Shown here piece by piece: positions 1-7,116 of a stretch of 8,654 bases of DNA. Below the pieces are notes generated by a model. It saw only the letters and a program-made list of their open reading frames with translations. It searched no databases and had not been told where the DNA came from. The stretch lies in contig JBGPLH010000122.1 in NCBI GenBank assembly GCA_041486365.1, positions 1 to 8,654 on the forward strand, in the 5' to 3' direction. The position numbers were made by a program, and so were the translations under genes. This DNA is from JBGPLH01 sp041486365 [NCBI: Thermodesulfobacteriota bacterium] (GTDB taxonomy: Bacteria; JAUYMQ01). Position 1 is the first letter of the stretch. Every line of letters starts with the position of its first letter.

Positions 1-40
1 CAACCCGCAGTTCGGGCGCTCGCGGTCTTATCTTTCCCCG

Positions 41-2362
41 ATGCCCGCCGCTGCGCCCGACCGACTCCTCACTGGACTGAATTCCGCCCAAACAGACGCT
101 GTCCTTCGCACCGAAGGTCCCCTCCTAATCCTCGCCGGCGCCGGCTCCGGAAAGACGCGCGTCCTCACCACGCGGCTCGCTCGGCTGGTCGAAGTACACG
201 GGGTCCACCCCGGTTCCATTCTCGCCGTCACCTTCACGAACAAGGCCGCCGGCGAGATGCGCGATCGCCTGCGCGGCCTGCTGGGGGAGGCGGCGGCGGA
301 CCTCTGGGTGGGGACCTTCCACTCCACCTGCGCCCGGATCCTGCGGAAGGAGATCCATCACCTCGGGATCCCGACCGGCTTCGTGATCTACGACGAGAAG
401 GACGCCCAGGGCGTGATCCGGGAGGCGCTGCGGCGCTGCGACCTCGACGAGAAGATCTACGCGCCCGGCCCGATGCTCTGGCAGATCGAGCAGGCCAAGA
501 ACGAGGCGGTCTCGCCCGAGACCCTCGCGGAGCGGGCGGACGGCCTTCAGAGCGCCCGGGTGGCCAAGGTCTACGGCGTGTATCAGTCGCTCCTGCGGGA
601 GAACAACGCGCTCGACTTCGGCGATCTGATCCGGCTCACCGTGGAGCTCTTCGAGCGTCACCCGCGCGTGGCCGACTGGTACCGGGACCGCTGGCGACAC
701 GTGCTCGTGGACGAGTACCAGGACACGAATCTCGCCCAGTACCGGCTGGTGCGGCTCCTCACGCAGGGCTCAGGCAATCTCTGCTGCGTGGGTGACGAGG
801 ATCAGAACGTGTACTCCTGGCGCGGCGCCACGATCCGCAACATCCTCGACTTCGATCGGGATTTCCCCGACGCGCGCGTGGTGAAGCTCGAGCAGAACTA
901 CAGGTCGACGAACCTCATCCTGAAGGCCGCCGGCGCCGTCGTGGCGCGCAACCGCCGCCGCCGCCCCAAGTCGCTCTGGACGGACCGCCCCGGCGGCGAT
1001 CCGATCGTTGTCTACCCGGCGCGCGACGAGTACGACGAGGCGCGATTCATCGTCGGCGAGATCAAACGGATGCGCGGCCGGGGGCTCAGGTATCACGACG
1101 TGGCGATCTTCTACCGCACGAACGCTCAGTCGCGCGTTCTGGAGGAGGTGCTCCTCGAGGCGAACATCGCCTACGCCGTCGTGGGAGGCGTCAGGTTCTA
1201 CGACCGCGCGGAGGTGAAGGACCTCCTCGCGTATCTGCGGGTGATCCACAATCCCGCGGATGCGGTGGGCCTGAAGCGGATCATCAACACGCCGCCGCGC
1301 GGGATCGGCAAGACCACGATCGATCGGGCCGAGGAGCGGGCGCGGCGCGAGGGGGTCACGCTCCATGACGCCTTTCGCGCCGAGGCGGAGGATCCGCAGG
1401 GGCCGTCGGGCGCGCCCCGGAGGTCCCCCGCGGAGCGGGGGCCGACAAGATCCAACAGGCAGGTCGGCGACTTCCTCTCCTTCCTCGATCGCCTGCGGGA
1501 AACCTCGAAGGACGCCCTGCCGAGCGCGCTCCTCCTGAAGGTGATCGAGGAGACGGGCTACGTGCGTCGGCTGGACGGGGAGGACACGCCCGATGCGCGC
1601 TCCCGCGTCGAGAACGTGGAGGAGCTGGTGACGAGCGTCTTCACCTTCGAGGAGAACACTCCGGACGCAACGCTCGCGGGCTATCTCGATCAGATCACCC
1701 TCGTGGCCGCCGTCGATTCCCTCGAGGAAACGCCCGACCGCGTGGTGCTCATGACCGTGCACTCGGCCAAGGGCCTCGAGTTCCCCGTGGTGTTCATCGC
1801 GGGGATGGAGGAGGGGCTCTTCCCGCACGGCCTCTCGCAGCAGGATCCCGATTCGATCGAGGAGGAGCGGCGCCTGTGTTACGTCGGCATGACCCGCGCG
1901 AAGGATCGGCTCTACCTCACCCGCGCCGCCGCGCGCCGCGTGTTCGGGAGCCTGCGCTTCAACGATCCGTCGCGCTTCTTCGACGAGATCCCGCCCGAGT
2001 TCGTCCAGGCGATCTCTCCACCGGTTGGCGGCGGATGGCGGGACAGGCCGCAGGGAAGCGCGCCGCGCACGGTGACCCGCAAGCGCGGCGGCGAGGGCGC
2101 GTCGCGTGTCCGGGACGGAGAGCGGCGGATCGACTACGCCTACGACCAGACGGGCGAGCACGGGGAGGACCGCGAGATGCCGCTCTCCGATCTCGCGGAC
2201 GTGCGCCTCGAGAGGGGGACGCGGGTGCGACACCCGAACCTCGGCCTGGGGGCGGTCGAGCGGGTGGAGGGGGAGGGGCGCCGGGCCCGCGTCGTGATCC
2301 GGTTCGAGCGCGGGGGAGTGCGCACCTTCATGCTGGCGTACGCGGAGCTGGAGATCGTATAG
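41..2362 (+). CDS. pcrA: UvrD/PcrA-type superfamily 1A DNA helicase
   Basis: A 773-residue ATP-dependent 3'-5' DNA helicase for repair and for removing proteins from DNA. All SF1A motifs are visible: Q-motif LNSAQ (13-17), Walker A AGAGSGKT (32-39), Ia TFTNKAAGEM (64-73), GTFHS (91-95), Walker B VDEYQDTN (223-230), III GDEDQNVYSWRGA (251-263), IV EQNYRST (284-290), V MTVHSAKGLEF (571-581) and VI YVGMTRAKDRLYL (614-626). Length matches PcrA/UvrD (about 720-780). The C-terminus (726-772, GTRVRHPNLGLGAV then RTFMLAYAELE) resembles the PcrA Tudor-like domain that binds RNA polymerase, which favours PcrA over Rep. A Pro/Arg-rich stretch at about 450-474, in the 2B domain, looks like a small insertion. 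ATG 41 is the first start codon and puts the Q-motif at the usual distance. The frame stays open to the left edge, and no Shine-Dalgarno sequence is visible upstream. Family call is very secure; the PcrA versus UvrD name is less so. Confidence 0.96.
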   Translation: MPAAAPDRLLTGLNSAQTDAVLRTEGPLLILAGAGSGKTRVLTTRLARLVEVHGVHPGSILAVTFTNKAAGEMRDRLRGLLGEAAADLWVGTFHSTCARILRKEIHHLGIPTGFVIYDEKDAQGVIREALRRCDLDEKIYAPGPMLWQIEQAKNEAVSPETLAERADGLQSARVAKVYGVYQSLLRENNALDFGDLIRLTVELFERHPRVADWYRDRWRHVLVDEYQDTNLAQYRLVRLLTQGSGNLCCVGDEDQNVYSWRGATIRNILDFDRDFPDARVVKLEQNYRSTNLILKAAGAVVARNRRRRPKSLWTDRPGGDPIVVYPARDEYDEARFIVGEIKRMRGRGLRYHDVAIFYRTNAQSRVLEEVLLEANIAYAVVGGVRFYDRAEVKDLLAYLRVIHNPADAVGLKRIINTPPRGIGKTTIDRAEERARREGVTLHDAFRAEAEDPQGPSGAPRRSPAERGPTRSNRQVGDFLSFLDRLRETSKDALPSALLLKVIEETGYVRRLDGEDTPDARSRVENVEELVTSVFTFEENTPDATLAGYLDQITLVAAVDSLEETPDRVVLMTVHSAKGLEFPVVFIAGMEEGLFPHGLSQQDPDSIEEERRLCYVGMTRAKDRLYLTRAAARRVFGSLRFNDPSRFFDEIPPEFVQAISPPVGGGWRDRPQGSAPRTVTRKRGGEGASRVRDGERRIDYAYDQTGEHGEDREMPLSDLADVRLERGTRVRHPNLGLGAVERVEGEGRRARVVIRFERGGVRTFMLAYAELEIV
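1425..1441. repeat. Perfect 7-bp GC inverted repeat inside the helicase gene
   Basis: The arms are CCCCCGC (1425-1431) and GCGGGGG (1435-1441), with a 3-base GGA loop. It encodes part of a Pro/Arg-rich segment of the helicase 2B domain (about residues 450-474) that does not look like the usual PcrA sequence there. It could be a small palindromic insertion or simply a by-product of high GC. There is no sign of target duplication. Confidence 0.45.
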
Positions 2363-2372
2363 TGCGGGTTCT

Positions 2373-2392
2373 CCGGACCGGGGCAGGTCCGG
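2373..2392 (+). other. Intergenic stem-loop between the helicase and zinc-ribbon genes
   Basis: CCGGACC (2373-2379) and GGTCCGG (2386-2392) are perfect reverse complements around a 6-base loop. The structure begins 11 bases after the helicase stop and ends 32 bases before the next start. No T-run follows, so it is not a classical intrinsic terminator. It could protect or process the transcript, or weakly attenuate it. The structure is seen in the sequence; its function is unknown. Confidence 0.5.
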
Positions 2393-2424
2393 GCGCCCGA
2401 ACGGACCAGACAGGAGAAAGGGAA

Positions 2425-2724
2425 GTGAGCGACCTGAAGAAGCCGAGCGGCGCCGAGGACGAGTACTTCGCGCGGGAGGAGATCAAGCGCAAGGAGCAGG
2501 CGAAGATCAAGCTCTCCCACCAGGAGCGGGAGAAGCTGAAGCAGCTCCACTGGATGCGCTGCCCCAAGTGCGGCCACACGATGGGGGAGATCGCCTTCCG
2601 CGACATGCTCGTGGATCGCTGCACCGAGTGCAAGGGCGTCTTCTTCGACGCGCCGGAGCTGGAGCATTTCGCGGGACGACTGGGGAACGTTCTCACCGCC
2701 CTGCAGGGCCTCTTCAAGGAGTAG
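2425..2724 (+). CDS. Small zf-TFIIB-type zinc-ribbon protein
   Basis: A 99-residue protein of unknown biochemical role. Residues 46-49 (CPKC) and 66-69 (CTEC) give four cysteines spaced for one zinc. The pattern CPKCGHTM, then VDRCTECKGVFFDAPELE, is typical of the zf-TFIIB family (PF13453), in which the second Cys pair is followed by G-[IV]-[WF]-F-D and an acidic helix. Residues 11-42 are highly charged (Lys/Glu-rich) and probably form a helix or short coiled coil. There is no signal peptide or membrane segment, so it should be cytoplasmic. The GTG start is chosen because AGGAG at 2412-2416 lies 8 bases upstream and the protein then has normal family length; the frame also extends further upstream, but only as a shadow of the helicase gene. 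Its last bases carry the gatC ribosome binding site. Such proteins are often annotated as hypothetical, and a nucleic-acid or protein-binding role is a guess. Confidence 0.88.
   Translation: MSDLKKPSGAEDEYFAREEIKRKEQAKIKLSHQEREKLKQLHWMRCPKCGHTMGEIAFRDMLVDRCTECKGVFFDAPELEHFAGRLGNVLTALQGLFKE
2716..2721 (+). promoter_or_regulatory. gatC ribosome binding site inside the upstream gene
   Basis: AAGGAG lies 8 bases before the gatC GTG start (2730). It overlaps the last codons of the zinc-ribbon gene, whose TAG stop (2722-2724) falls between this site and the GTG. Ribosomes finishing the zinc-ribbon gene end exactly where gatC initiation begins, the usual arrangement for translational coupling. It also decides the gatC start, since the frame is open upstream. 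Confidence 0.75.
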
Positions 2725-2729
2725 GCATC

Positions 2730-3014
2730 GTGAAGATCACCCGGGAGACCGTGCTGCACGTGGCGGGGCTGGCCCGCCTCTCGCTCTCCGCGGAGGAGGT
2801 GGACACCTACGCGCGCCAGCTCAACGCGATCCTCGACTACATGGATGAGCTGAACGCCCTCGACACGACGGGCGTCGAACCCACCGAACACGCGATCCCG
2901 CTCGAGACCCCCTTCCGCGAGGACCGGGTCCTGCCTTCCCTCGATCCGGAGAAGAGCCTCCGGAACGCCCCGGAGCGCAGCGGCACCTTCTTCAAAGTCC
3001 CCAAGATCCTCTGA
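2730..3014 (+). CDS. gatC: Asp-tRNA(Asn)/Glu-tRNA(Gln) amidotransferase subunit C
   Basis: A 94-residue subunit of the GatCAB amidotransferase, which converts misacylated Glu-tRNA(Gln) or Asp-tRNA(Asn) to the amide form. GatC is a small clamp that wraps around GatA and contacts GatB. Family features are clear: an N-terminal helix beginning [19 protein letters not shown], a second helix with [16 protein letters not shown], the GVEPTEHA turn, and a C-terminal FFKVPKIL tail (GatC usually ends near F.VP.V/I). Length matches the family (about 95). It starts with GTG from the AAGGAG site in the preceding gene, leaving a 5-base gap. Its TGA stop is followed 4 bases later by the gatA ATG, so the two are surely co-transcribed and probably coupled. 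Confidence 0.96.
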   Translation: MKITRETVLHVAGLARLSLSAEEVDTYARQLNAILDYMDELNALDTTGVEPTEHAIPLETPFREDRVLPSLDPEKSLRNAPERSGTFFKVPKIL

Positions 3015-3018
3015 CGCC

Positions 3019-4464
3019 ATGAACCTCCACGGCCTCACCGCTCTCGCCGCACGCGACCGGATCGCCCGCGGCGAGATCACCGCGTCCGATCTCCTCGAGT
3101 CCGTCCTCGGCCGGATCCGCCAGGAGGAGGAACGCGTCCGCGCCTACATCACCATCACGGACGATCTCGCGCGCGCGCAGGCGGAAGCCGTGGACGCCGC
3201 CCGCAAGCGGGGCGAGACGCTCGGGCCGCTCGCCGGCGTCCCCGTGGCGGTCAAGGACATCATCTGCACGGAGGGCGTGCGGACCACCTGCGGCTCGAAG
3301 ATCCTCGGCGACTTCATCCCCCCCTTCGACGCGACGGTCGTGGAGCGGCTCCGCCGGGCCGGGGCCGTGATCGTCGGCAAGGCGAACATGGACGAGTTCG
3401 CCATGGGCTCCTCGACCGAGCACTCCGCCTTCGGCCGCACGCGCAACCCGCACGATCCCCATCGCATCCCCGGCGGCTCCTCCGGCGGCAGCGCAGCCGC
3501 CGTGTCGGCGGAGGAGGCCCTCGCCGCCCTCGGCACCGACACGGGCGGCAGCGTCCGCCAGCCCGCGAGCCACTGCGGCGTCGTGGGCCTCAAGCCCACC
3601 TACGGACGCGTGTCGCGCTACGGCGTCGTCGCCTACGCGTCGTCGCTGGACCAGGTCGGCCCCCTCACGCGCGACGCGTCCGATGGCGCGCTCCTGCTCA
3701 GCGTGATCGCGGGCCACGACCCGCGCGACTCGACGTCGATTCCGAAGGCCGTACCCGATTACCTCGGAACGATCGACCAGGGCGTCTCGGGCCTCACCGT
3801 CGGGATCCCGCGGGAGTACTTCGGCGAGGGGATCGATCCCGGGGTGCGCCGCGCCGTGCAGGGGGGAATCGCGGGGCTCCAGGCCGCGGGCGCGAAGGCG
3901 CTGGAGGTGAGCCTCCCGCACACCCCCTACGCCGTGGCCGCCTACTACATCATCGCGCCCGCGGAGGCGTCGTCCAATCTCGCGCGCTACGACGGCGTGA
4001 AGTACGGCTTCCGGGCGCGGGGGGCGGCGAACCTGCTCGACATGTACAAGCGCACCCGCTCGGAGGGGTTCGGCGCGGAGGTGAAGCGGCGGATCATGCT
4101 GGGCACCTACGTGCTCTCCTCAGGCTACTACGACGCCTACTATCGCAAGGCGCAGACGGTGCGGACCCTGATCCGGCGCGATTTCGACGAGGCCTTCGCG
4201 CGCTGCGACGCGATCGTGAGCCCCGTGGCCCCCACGGCGGCCTTCCGGCTCGGCGAGAAGCTCGACGATCCGCTCCAGATGTATCTCTCCGACATCTTCA
4301 CGATCCCGGTGAACCTGGCGGGCATCCCGGGGCTCTCGGTGCCCTGCGGGAAGAGCGCGGAGGGCCTGCCCATCGGCATGCAGATCATCGGGCGGCCGCT
4401 CGGCGAGGAGACGATCTTCCGCGTGGCGCGGGCGTGGGAGAAGTTCCAGGGCAAAGCGGCATAG
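3019..4464 (+). CDS. gatA: Asp-tRNA(Asn)/Glu-tRNA(Gln) amidotransferase subunit A
   Basis: A 481-residue glutamine amidase of the amidase-signature family. It releases ammonia from glutamine and passes it through a tunnel to GatB. The Ser-cisSer-Lys triad is complete: Lys79 in PVAVKDI, Ser154 in GGSSGGS and Ser178 in [10 protein letters not shown], the same numbering as in the well-studied Staphylococcus aureus enzyme. Further family blocks are [13 protein letters not shown] (120-132), [13 protein letters not shown] from about 190, and a C-terminal [10 protein letters not shown] followed by [10 protein letters not shown]. Length is normal (about 480-490) and no residue appears to be missing. 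The ATG at 3019 lies 4 bases after the gatC stop, without a strong Shine-Dalgarno of its own, which suggests coupling to gatC. The next gene is not gatB but a reductase-like gene, after a 47-base gap. Confidence 0.98.
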   Translation: MNLHGLTALAARDRIARGEITASDLLESVLGRIRQEEERVRAYITITDDLARAQAEAVDAARKRGETLGPLAGVPVAVKDIICTEGVRTTCGSKILGDFIPPFDATVVERLRRAGAVIVGKANMDEFAMGSSTEHSAFGRTRNPHDPHRIPGGSSGGSAAAVSAEEALAALGTDTGGSVRQPASHCGVVGLKPTYGRVSRYGVVAYASSLDQVGPLTRDASDGALLLSVIAGHDPRDSTSIPKAVPDYLGTIDQGVSGLTVGIPREYFGEGIDPGVRRAVQGGIAGLQAAGAKALEVSLPHTPYAVAAYYIIAPAEASSNLARYDGVKYGFRARGAANLLDMYKRTRSEGFGAEVKRRIMLGTYVLSSGYYDAYYRKAQTVRTLIRRDFDEAFARCDAIVSPVAPTAAFRLGEKLDDPLQMYLSDIFTIPVNLAGIPGLSVPCGKSAEGLPIGMQIIGRPLGEETIFRVARAWEKFQGKAA

Positions 4465-4484
4465 AAGGCGGAGCGCTTCGGCGT

Positions 4485-4499
4485 CCGGCCTCCGGCCGG
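4485..4499 (+). other. Short hairpin in the gatA-to-reductase gap
   Basis: CCGGCC (4485-4490) and GGCCGG (4494-4499) pair perfectly around a TCC loop. A purine-rich run (4500-4511) and then the GTG start of the reductase gene follow directly. No T-run follows, so it is not a standard intrinsic terminator. Its position next to the ribosome binding site means it could affect initiation or set an mRNA processing point. Function is unproven. Confidence 0.45.
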
Positions 4500-4500
4500 G

Positions 4501-4511
4501 AAGGGGGGAGG
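4501..4511 (+). promoter_or_regulatory. Purine-rich ribosome binding site of the reductase gene
   Basis: An unbroken purine run (AAGGGGGGAGG) abuts the GTG at 4512. Its AAGGGG part sits 5 bases from the start, while its GGAGG part touches it. It supports GTG 4512 as the start, because the Rossmann beta strand and glycine motif begin immediately after. The spacing is tight for a classical site. Confidence 0.55.
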
Positions 4512-5663
4512 GTGCGCGTCACCTTCATCACGGGTGGGACGGGGCTCATCGGCGGCGAGATGATCCCGCGGCTCCTCAACGACGACGCCGACGGGATCGT
4601 GAAGGTGCTCGTGCGGGGCGCATCCGACGAGGAGGCGGCGGCGCGCCTCGACAGGACGCTGCGGCACCTCTTCAAGGAAGCGGACCTGCACCACGCGCGT
4701 CGCCGCGTGGCGGCGCTGCGGGGCGACCTCACGGCGGATCGCCTCGGCCTCCGCGCCGCCGACTTCGACGCCCTCGCGGACGAGGTGACGCACGTGATCC
4801 ACTCGGCCGCGACAACACGGTTCGATCTCCCGCTGCCCGAGGCGCGGGAGGTCAACGTGGAGGGGACGCGCCGGGTCCTGGATCTCGCCCGCCGCGCGGC
4901 AAGCGCGCGCCTGGAGCGGATGATGTATGTAAGCACATCCTACGTGAGCGGCGACCGTAGCGGCGTGATCCGCGAGGAGGATCTGGAGGCCGGCCAGACC
5001 TTCATGAACTCCTACGAGCGCACGAAGCACGACGCCGAGCGGGAGGTGCGGGCCGCGATGGGGGAGGCGCCCGTGTCCATCGTGCGCCCCTGCGCGGTGA
5101 TCGGCGACTCGGGCACGGGCCGTACGAGTACCTTCAACGTGATCTACTACCCGCTGAAGCTCCTCTCCCGGGGGCTTCTGCGCGCGCTCCCCGGCTCGCC
5201 GTCCACGCCCATCGATCTCGTCCCGGTCGACTACGTGGCCGATGCGATGAACCATATCCTGCTGCGCCGTGACGCGGTGGGGAAGACCTATCACCTGACG
5301 GCCGGCGATCGATTGGAGACGATCGGCGAGATCGCCCGGCTCGCGGTGCTGCACCTGAACGAGCAGCGCGCGGCCGGCCTTGCGCCCCTCGCGCCGGTTC
5401 GCTTCATCCCGCACGGGATCTTCCATCGCGGGGTGAAGCCCCTGCTCAAGCTGATGTACGGCGCGAAGGGGCGGCAGGTGATCGCGAAGCTCGAGGCGTA
5501 CCTCCCATATCTGACGACGCATAAGCGCTTCGACACGGCGAACGCCACGAGCGCCCTTGGGGGCACGGGGATCGCGGTGCCGCCGCTCGGCGACTACTTC
5601 GGGCGGGTCGTGCGGTACTGCCTGGATTCGGACTGGGGCCGCATCGAACGGGCGCCGGTCTGA
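4512..5663 (+). CDS. Extended SDR oxidoreductase, NAD_binding_4 / acyl-reductase-like
   Basis: A 383-residue NAD(P)-dependent short-chain dehydrogenase/reductase of the extended class. The N-terminal Rossmann motif is TGGTGLIGG (7-15). HSAATTRFD (97-105) matches the NAA-type loop, STS (141-143) holds the presumed catalytic serine, and Tyr168/Lys172 form YxxxK in [15 protein letters not shown] (191-200) and [13 protein letters not shown] (233-245) are typical of the NAD_binding_4 / male-sterility family (PF07993), which includes fatty acyl-CoA reductases and thioester reductase domains. The C-terminal part (about 300-383) may be a substrate-binding or membrane-associating cap; no clear transmembrane helix is visible. 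The substrate is unknown; a fatty acyl thioester or sugar nucleotide is possible. The GTG start is chosen because translation begins directly at the first Rossmann strand; the open frame upstream overlaps gatA. It lies between gatA and gatB, with a 7-base gap to gatB, so it is probably part of the same transcript. Confidence 0.9.
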   Translation: MRVTFITGGTGLIGGEMIPRLLNDDADGIVKVLVRGASDEEAAARLDRTLRHLFKEADLHHARRRVAALRGDLTADRLGLRAADFDALADEVTHVIHSAATTRFDLPLPEAREVNVEGTRRVLDLARRAASARLERMMYVSTSYVSGDRSGVIREEDLEAGQTFMNSYERTKHDAEREVRAAMGEAPVSIVRPCAVIGDSGTGRTSTFNVIYYPLKLLSRGLLRALPGSPSTPIDLVPVDYVADAMNHILLRRDAVGKTYHLTAGDRLETIGEIARLAVLHLNEQRAAGLAPLAPVRFIPHGIFHRGVKPLLKLMYGAKGRQVIAKLEAYLPYLTTHKRFDTANATSALGGTGIAVPPLGDYFGRVVRYCLDSDWGRIERAPV

Positions 5664-5670
5664 GGAAGAA

Positions 5671-7092
5671 ATGAACTACGAGACGGTCATCGGCCTCGAA
5701 GTGCACGCCCAGCTCCGGACGGTGAGCAAGATCTTCTGCGGCTGCAGCACCGCCTTCGGCGCCGAGCCCAACACCAACACCTGCCCCGTCTGTCTCGGGC
5801 TCCCCGGGGTCCTGCCGGTGCTCAACCGGCGTGTGGTGGAGTTCGCCATTCGCCTGGGCCTGGCCGTGGGGAGCCGGATCGCCGATCGATCGATCTTCGC
5901 CCGCAAGAACTACTTCTACCCGGACCTCCCGAAGGGTTATCAGATCAGCCAGTACGAAACCCCGATCTGCGTGGGCGGGAGGATCCCCGTGGATCTCGAC
6001 GGCGTGTCCCGCGCCATCGGGCTCGTGCGGATCCACATGGAGGAGGACGCGGGGAAGAACATCCACGACGAGGCGATCGCGGGGACGGGGAGCGTCGTGG
6101 ATCTCAACCGGGCGGGCACCCCGCTCCTCGAGATCGTGAGCGAGCCCGGGATGCACGCGCCCGAGGAGGCGGGAGAGTACCTGCGAAGCCTTCGCGCGAT
6201 CCTCATGTACCTGGACGTCTGCGACGGGAACATGGAGGAGGGCTCGATGCGCTGCGACGCCAATGTCTCGATCCGGCCCGCGGGGTCCTCCGCGCTGGGC
6301 ACGAGGACGGAGGTCAAGAACCTGAACTCCTTCCGCAACGTCGAGCGCGCGATCGCCTACGAGCGCGAGCGGCAGATCGATGCCGTCGAGCGGGGCGAGA
6401 CGATCGTGCAGGAGACGCGCCTGTGGGACGCGGACCGGGGCGTGACCGAGCCGATGCGCGGCAAGGAAGAGGCGCACGACTACCGCTACTTCCCCGAGCC
6501 GGACCTCGTGCCCCTGAAGATCGATCCGGCATGGATCGACGAGGTTCGCGGCACGCTGCCGGAGCTGCCGAAGGCACGCATGGAGCGCTTCGAGCGGGAC
6601 TACGGGATCCCGCGCTACGACGCGAAGATCCTCACGGGGACGAAGTCGCTCGCCGATTACTACGAAGCCGTCGCGCGCCTGGGCGCGCCGCCCAAGGCGG
6701 CGTCCAACTGGATCAAGGACGAGCTGCTCGCGCTCCACCGGGAGGACATCGGGACGTGTGCCGTGACCCCCGAGCGGCTTGCGGGGCTCATGGCCCTCAT
6801 CGAGGCGGGGACCATCTCGGGCAAGATCGCCAAGCAGGTCCTCCCCGACATGATCGCGAGCGGCCGGGGGGCACGGGAGATCGTGGAAGCCCGGGGGTTG
6901 CTGCAGGTCTCCGACGAGGGGGCGCTGGCCGCCGTGGTCGACGAGACGATCGCCGCCTGTCCCGAGGAGGTGCGTCGCTACCGCGAGGGCAAGACGAAGC
7001 TCCTGGGCTTCTTCGTGGGCGAGGTCATGAAACGCACCCAGGGCAAGGCGAACCCGGCCCTCGTCAACAAGCTGCTCAAGGAACGTCTCTGA
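5671..7092 (+). CDS. gatB: Asp-tRNA(Asn)/Glu-tRNA(Gln) amidotransferase subunit B
   Basis: A 473-residue subunit that binds misacylated tRNA, activates its side-chain carboxylate with ATP and amidates it with ammonia from GatA. The N-terminal cradle domain starts [13 protein letters not shown]. Four cysteines (C23, C25, C38, C41) form the CxC...CxxC set that can bind zinc in this family. Signature blocks are [16 protein letters not shown] (81-96), [19 protein letters not shown] (142-160), [12 protein letters not shown] (191-202), TEVKNLNSF (213-221) and [11 protein letters not shown] (269-279). Residues from about 325 form the helical and YqeY-like tail domain that reads tRNA, ending in [16 protein letters not shown] and VNKLLKERL. 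Length is typical. ATG 5671 follows the reductase stop by 7 bases, with GAGGAAG just upstream. The frame is open further upstream, but that part is shadow of the reductase gene. Confidence 0.98.
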   Translation: MNYETVIGLEVHAQLRTVSKIFCGCSTAFGAEPNTNTCPVCLGLPGVLPVLNRRVVEFAIRLGLAVGSRIADRSIFARKNYFYPDLPKGYQISQYETPICVGGRIPVDLDGVSRAIGLVRIHMEEDAGKNIHDEAIAGTGSVVDLNRAGTPLLEIVSEPGMHAPEEAGEYLRSLRAILMYLDVCDGNMEEGSMRCDANVSIRPAGSSALGTRTEVKNLNSFRNVERAIAYERERQIDAVERGETIVQETRLWDADRGVTEPMRGKEEAHDYRYFPEPDLVPLKIDPAWIDEVRGTLPELPKARMERFERDYGIPRYDAKILTGTKSLADYYEAVARLGAPPKAASNWIKDELLALHREDIGTCAVTPERLAGLMALIEAGTISGKIAKQVLPDMIASGRGAREIVEARGLLQVSDEGALAAVVDETIAACPEEVRRYREGKTKLLGFFVGEVMKRTQGKANPALVNKLLKERL

Positions 7093-7116
7093 GGCGGGAA
7101 GGGACGGACGTTCGAC

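Noticed and set aside
770-2233. A 487-codon open frame on the minus strand within the helicase gene
   Set aside because: It is also in register with the helicase codons and explained by the same avoidance of TTA, CTA and TCA. The forward frame has every helicase motif.
1876-2424. Long upstream extension of the zinc-ribbon protein overlapping the helicase
   Set aside because: The extra residues are low-complexity Arg/Gly/Ala shadow sequence in a shifted frame of the helicase. The GTG at 2425 has a good ribosome binding site and gives normal family length.
4140-5522. A 460-codon open frame on the minus strand opposite the end of gatA and the reductase gene
   Set aside because: It has no recognisable domain and is fully covered by genes with strong family matches on the + strand; it is a GC-rich shadow.
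5884-5895. Tandem GATC x3 in gatB
   Set aside because: It encodes conserved GatB sequence (DRSI region) and three copies are too few to suggest a repeat array or origin-like cluster.
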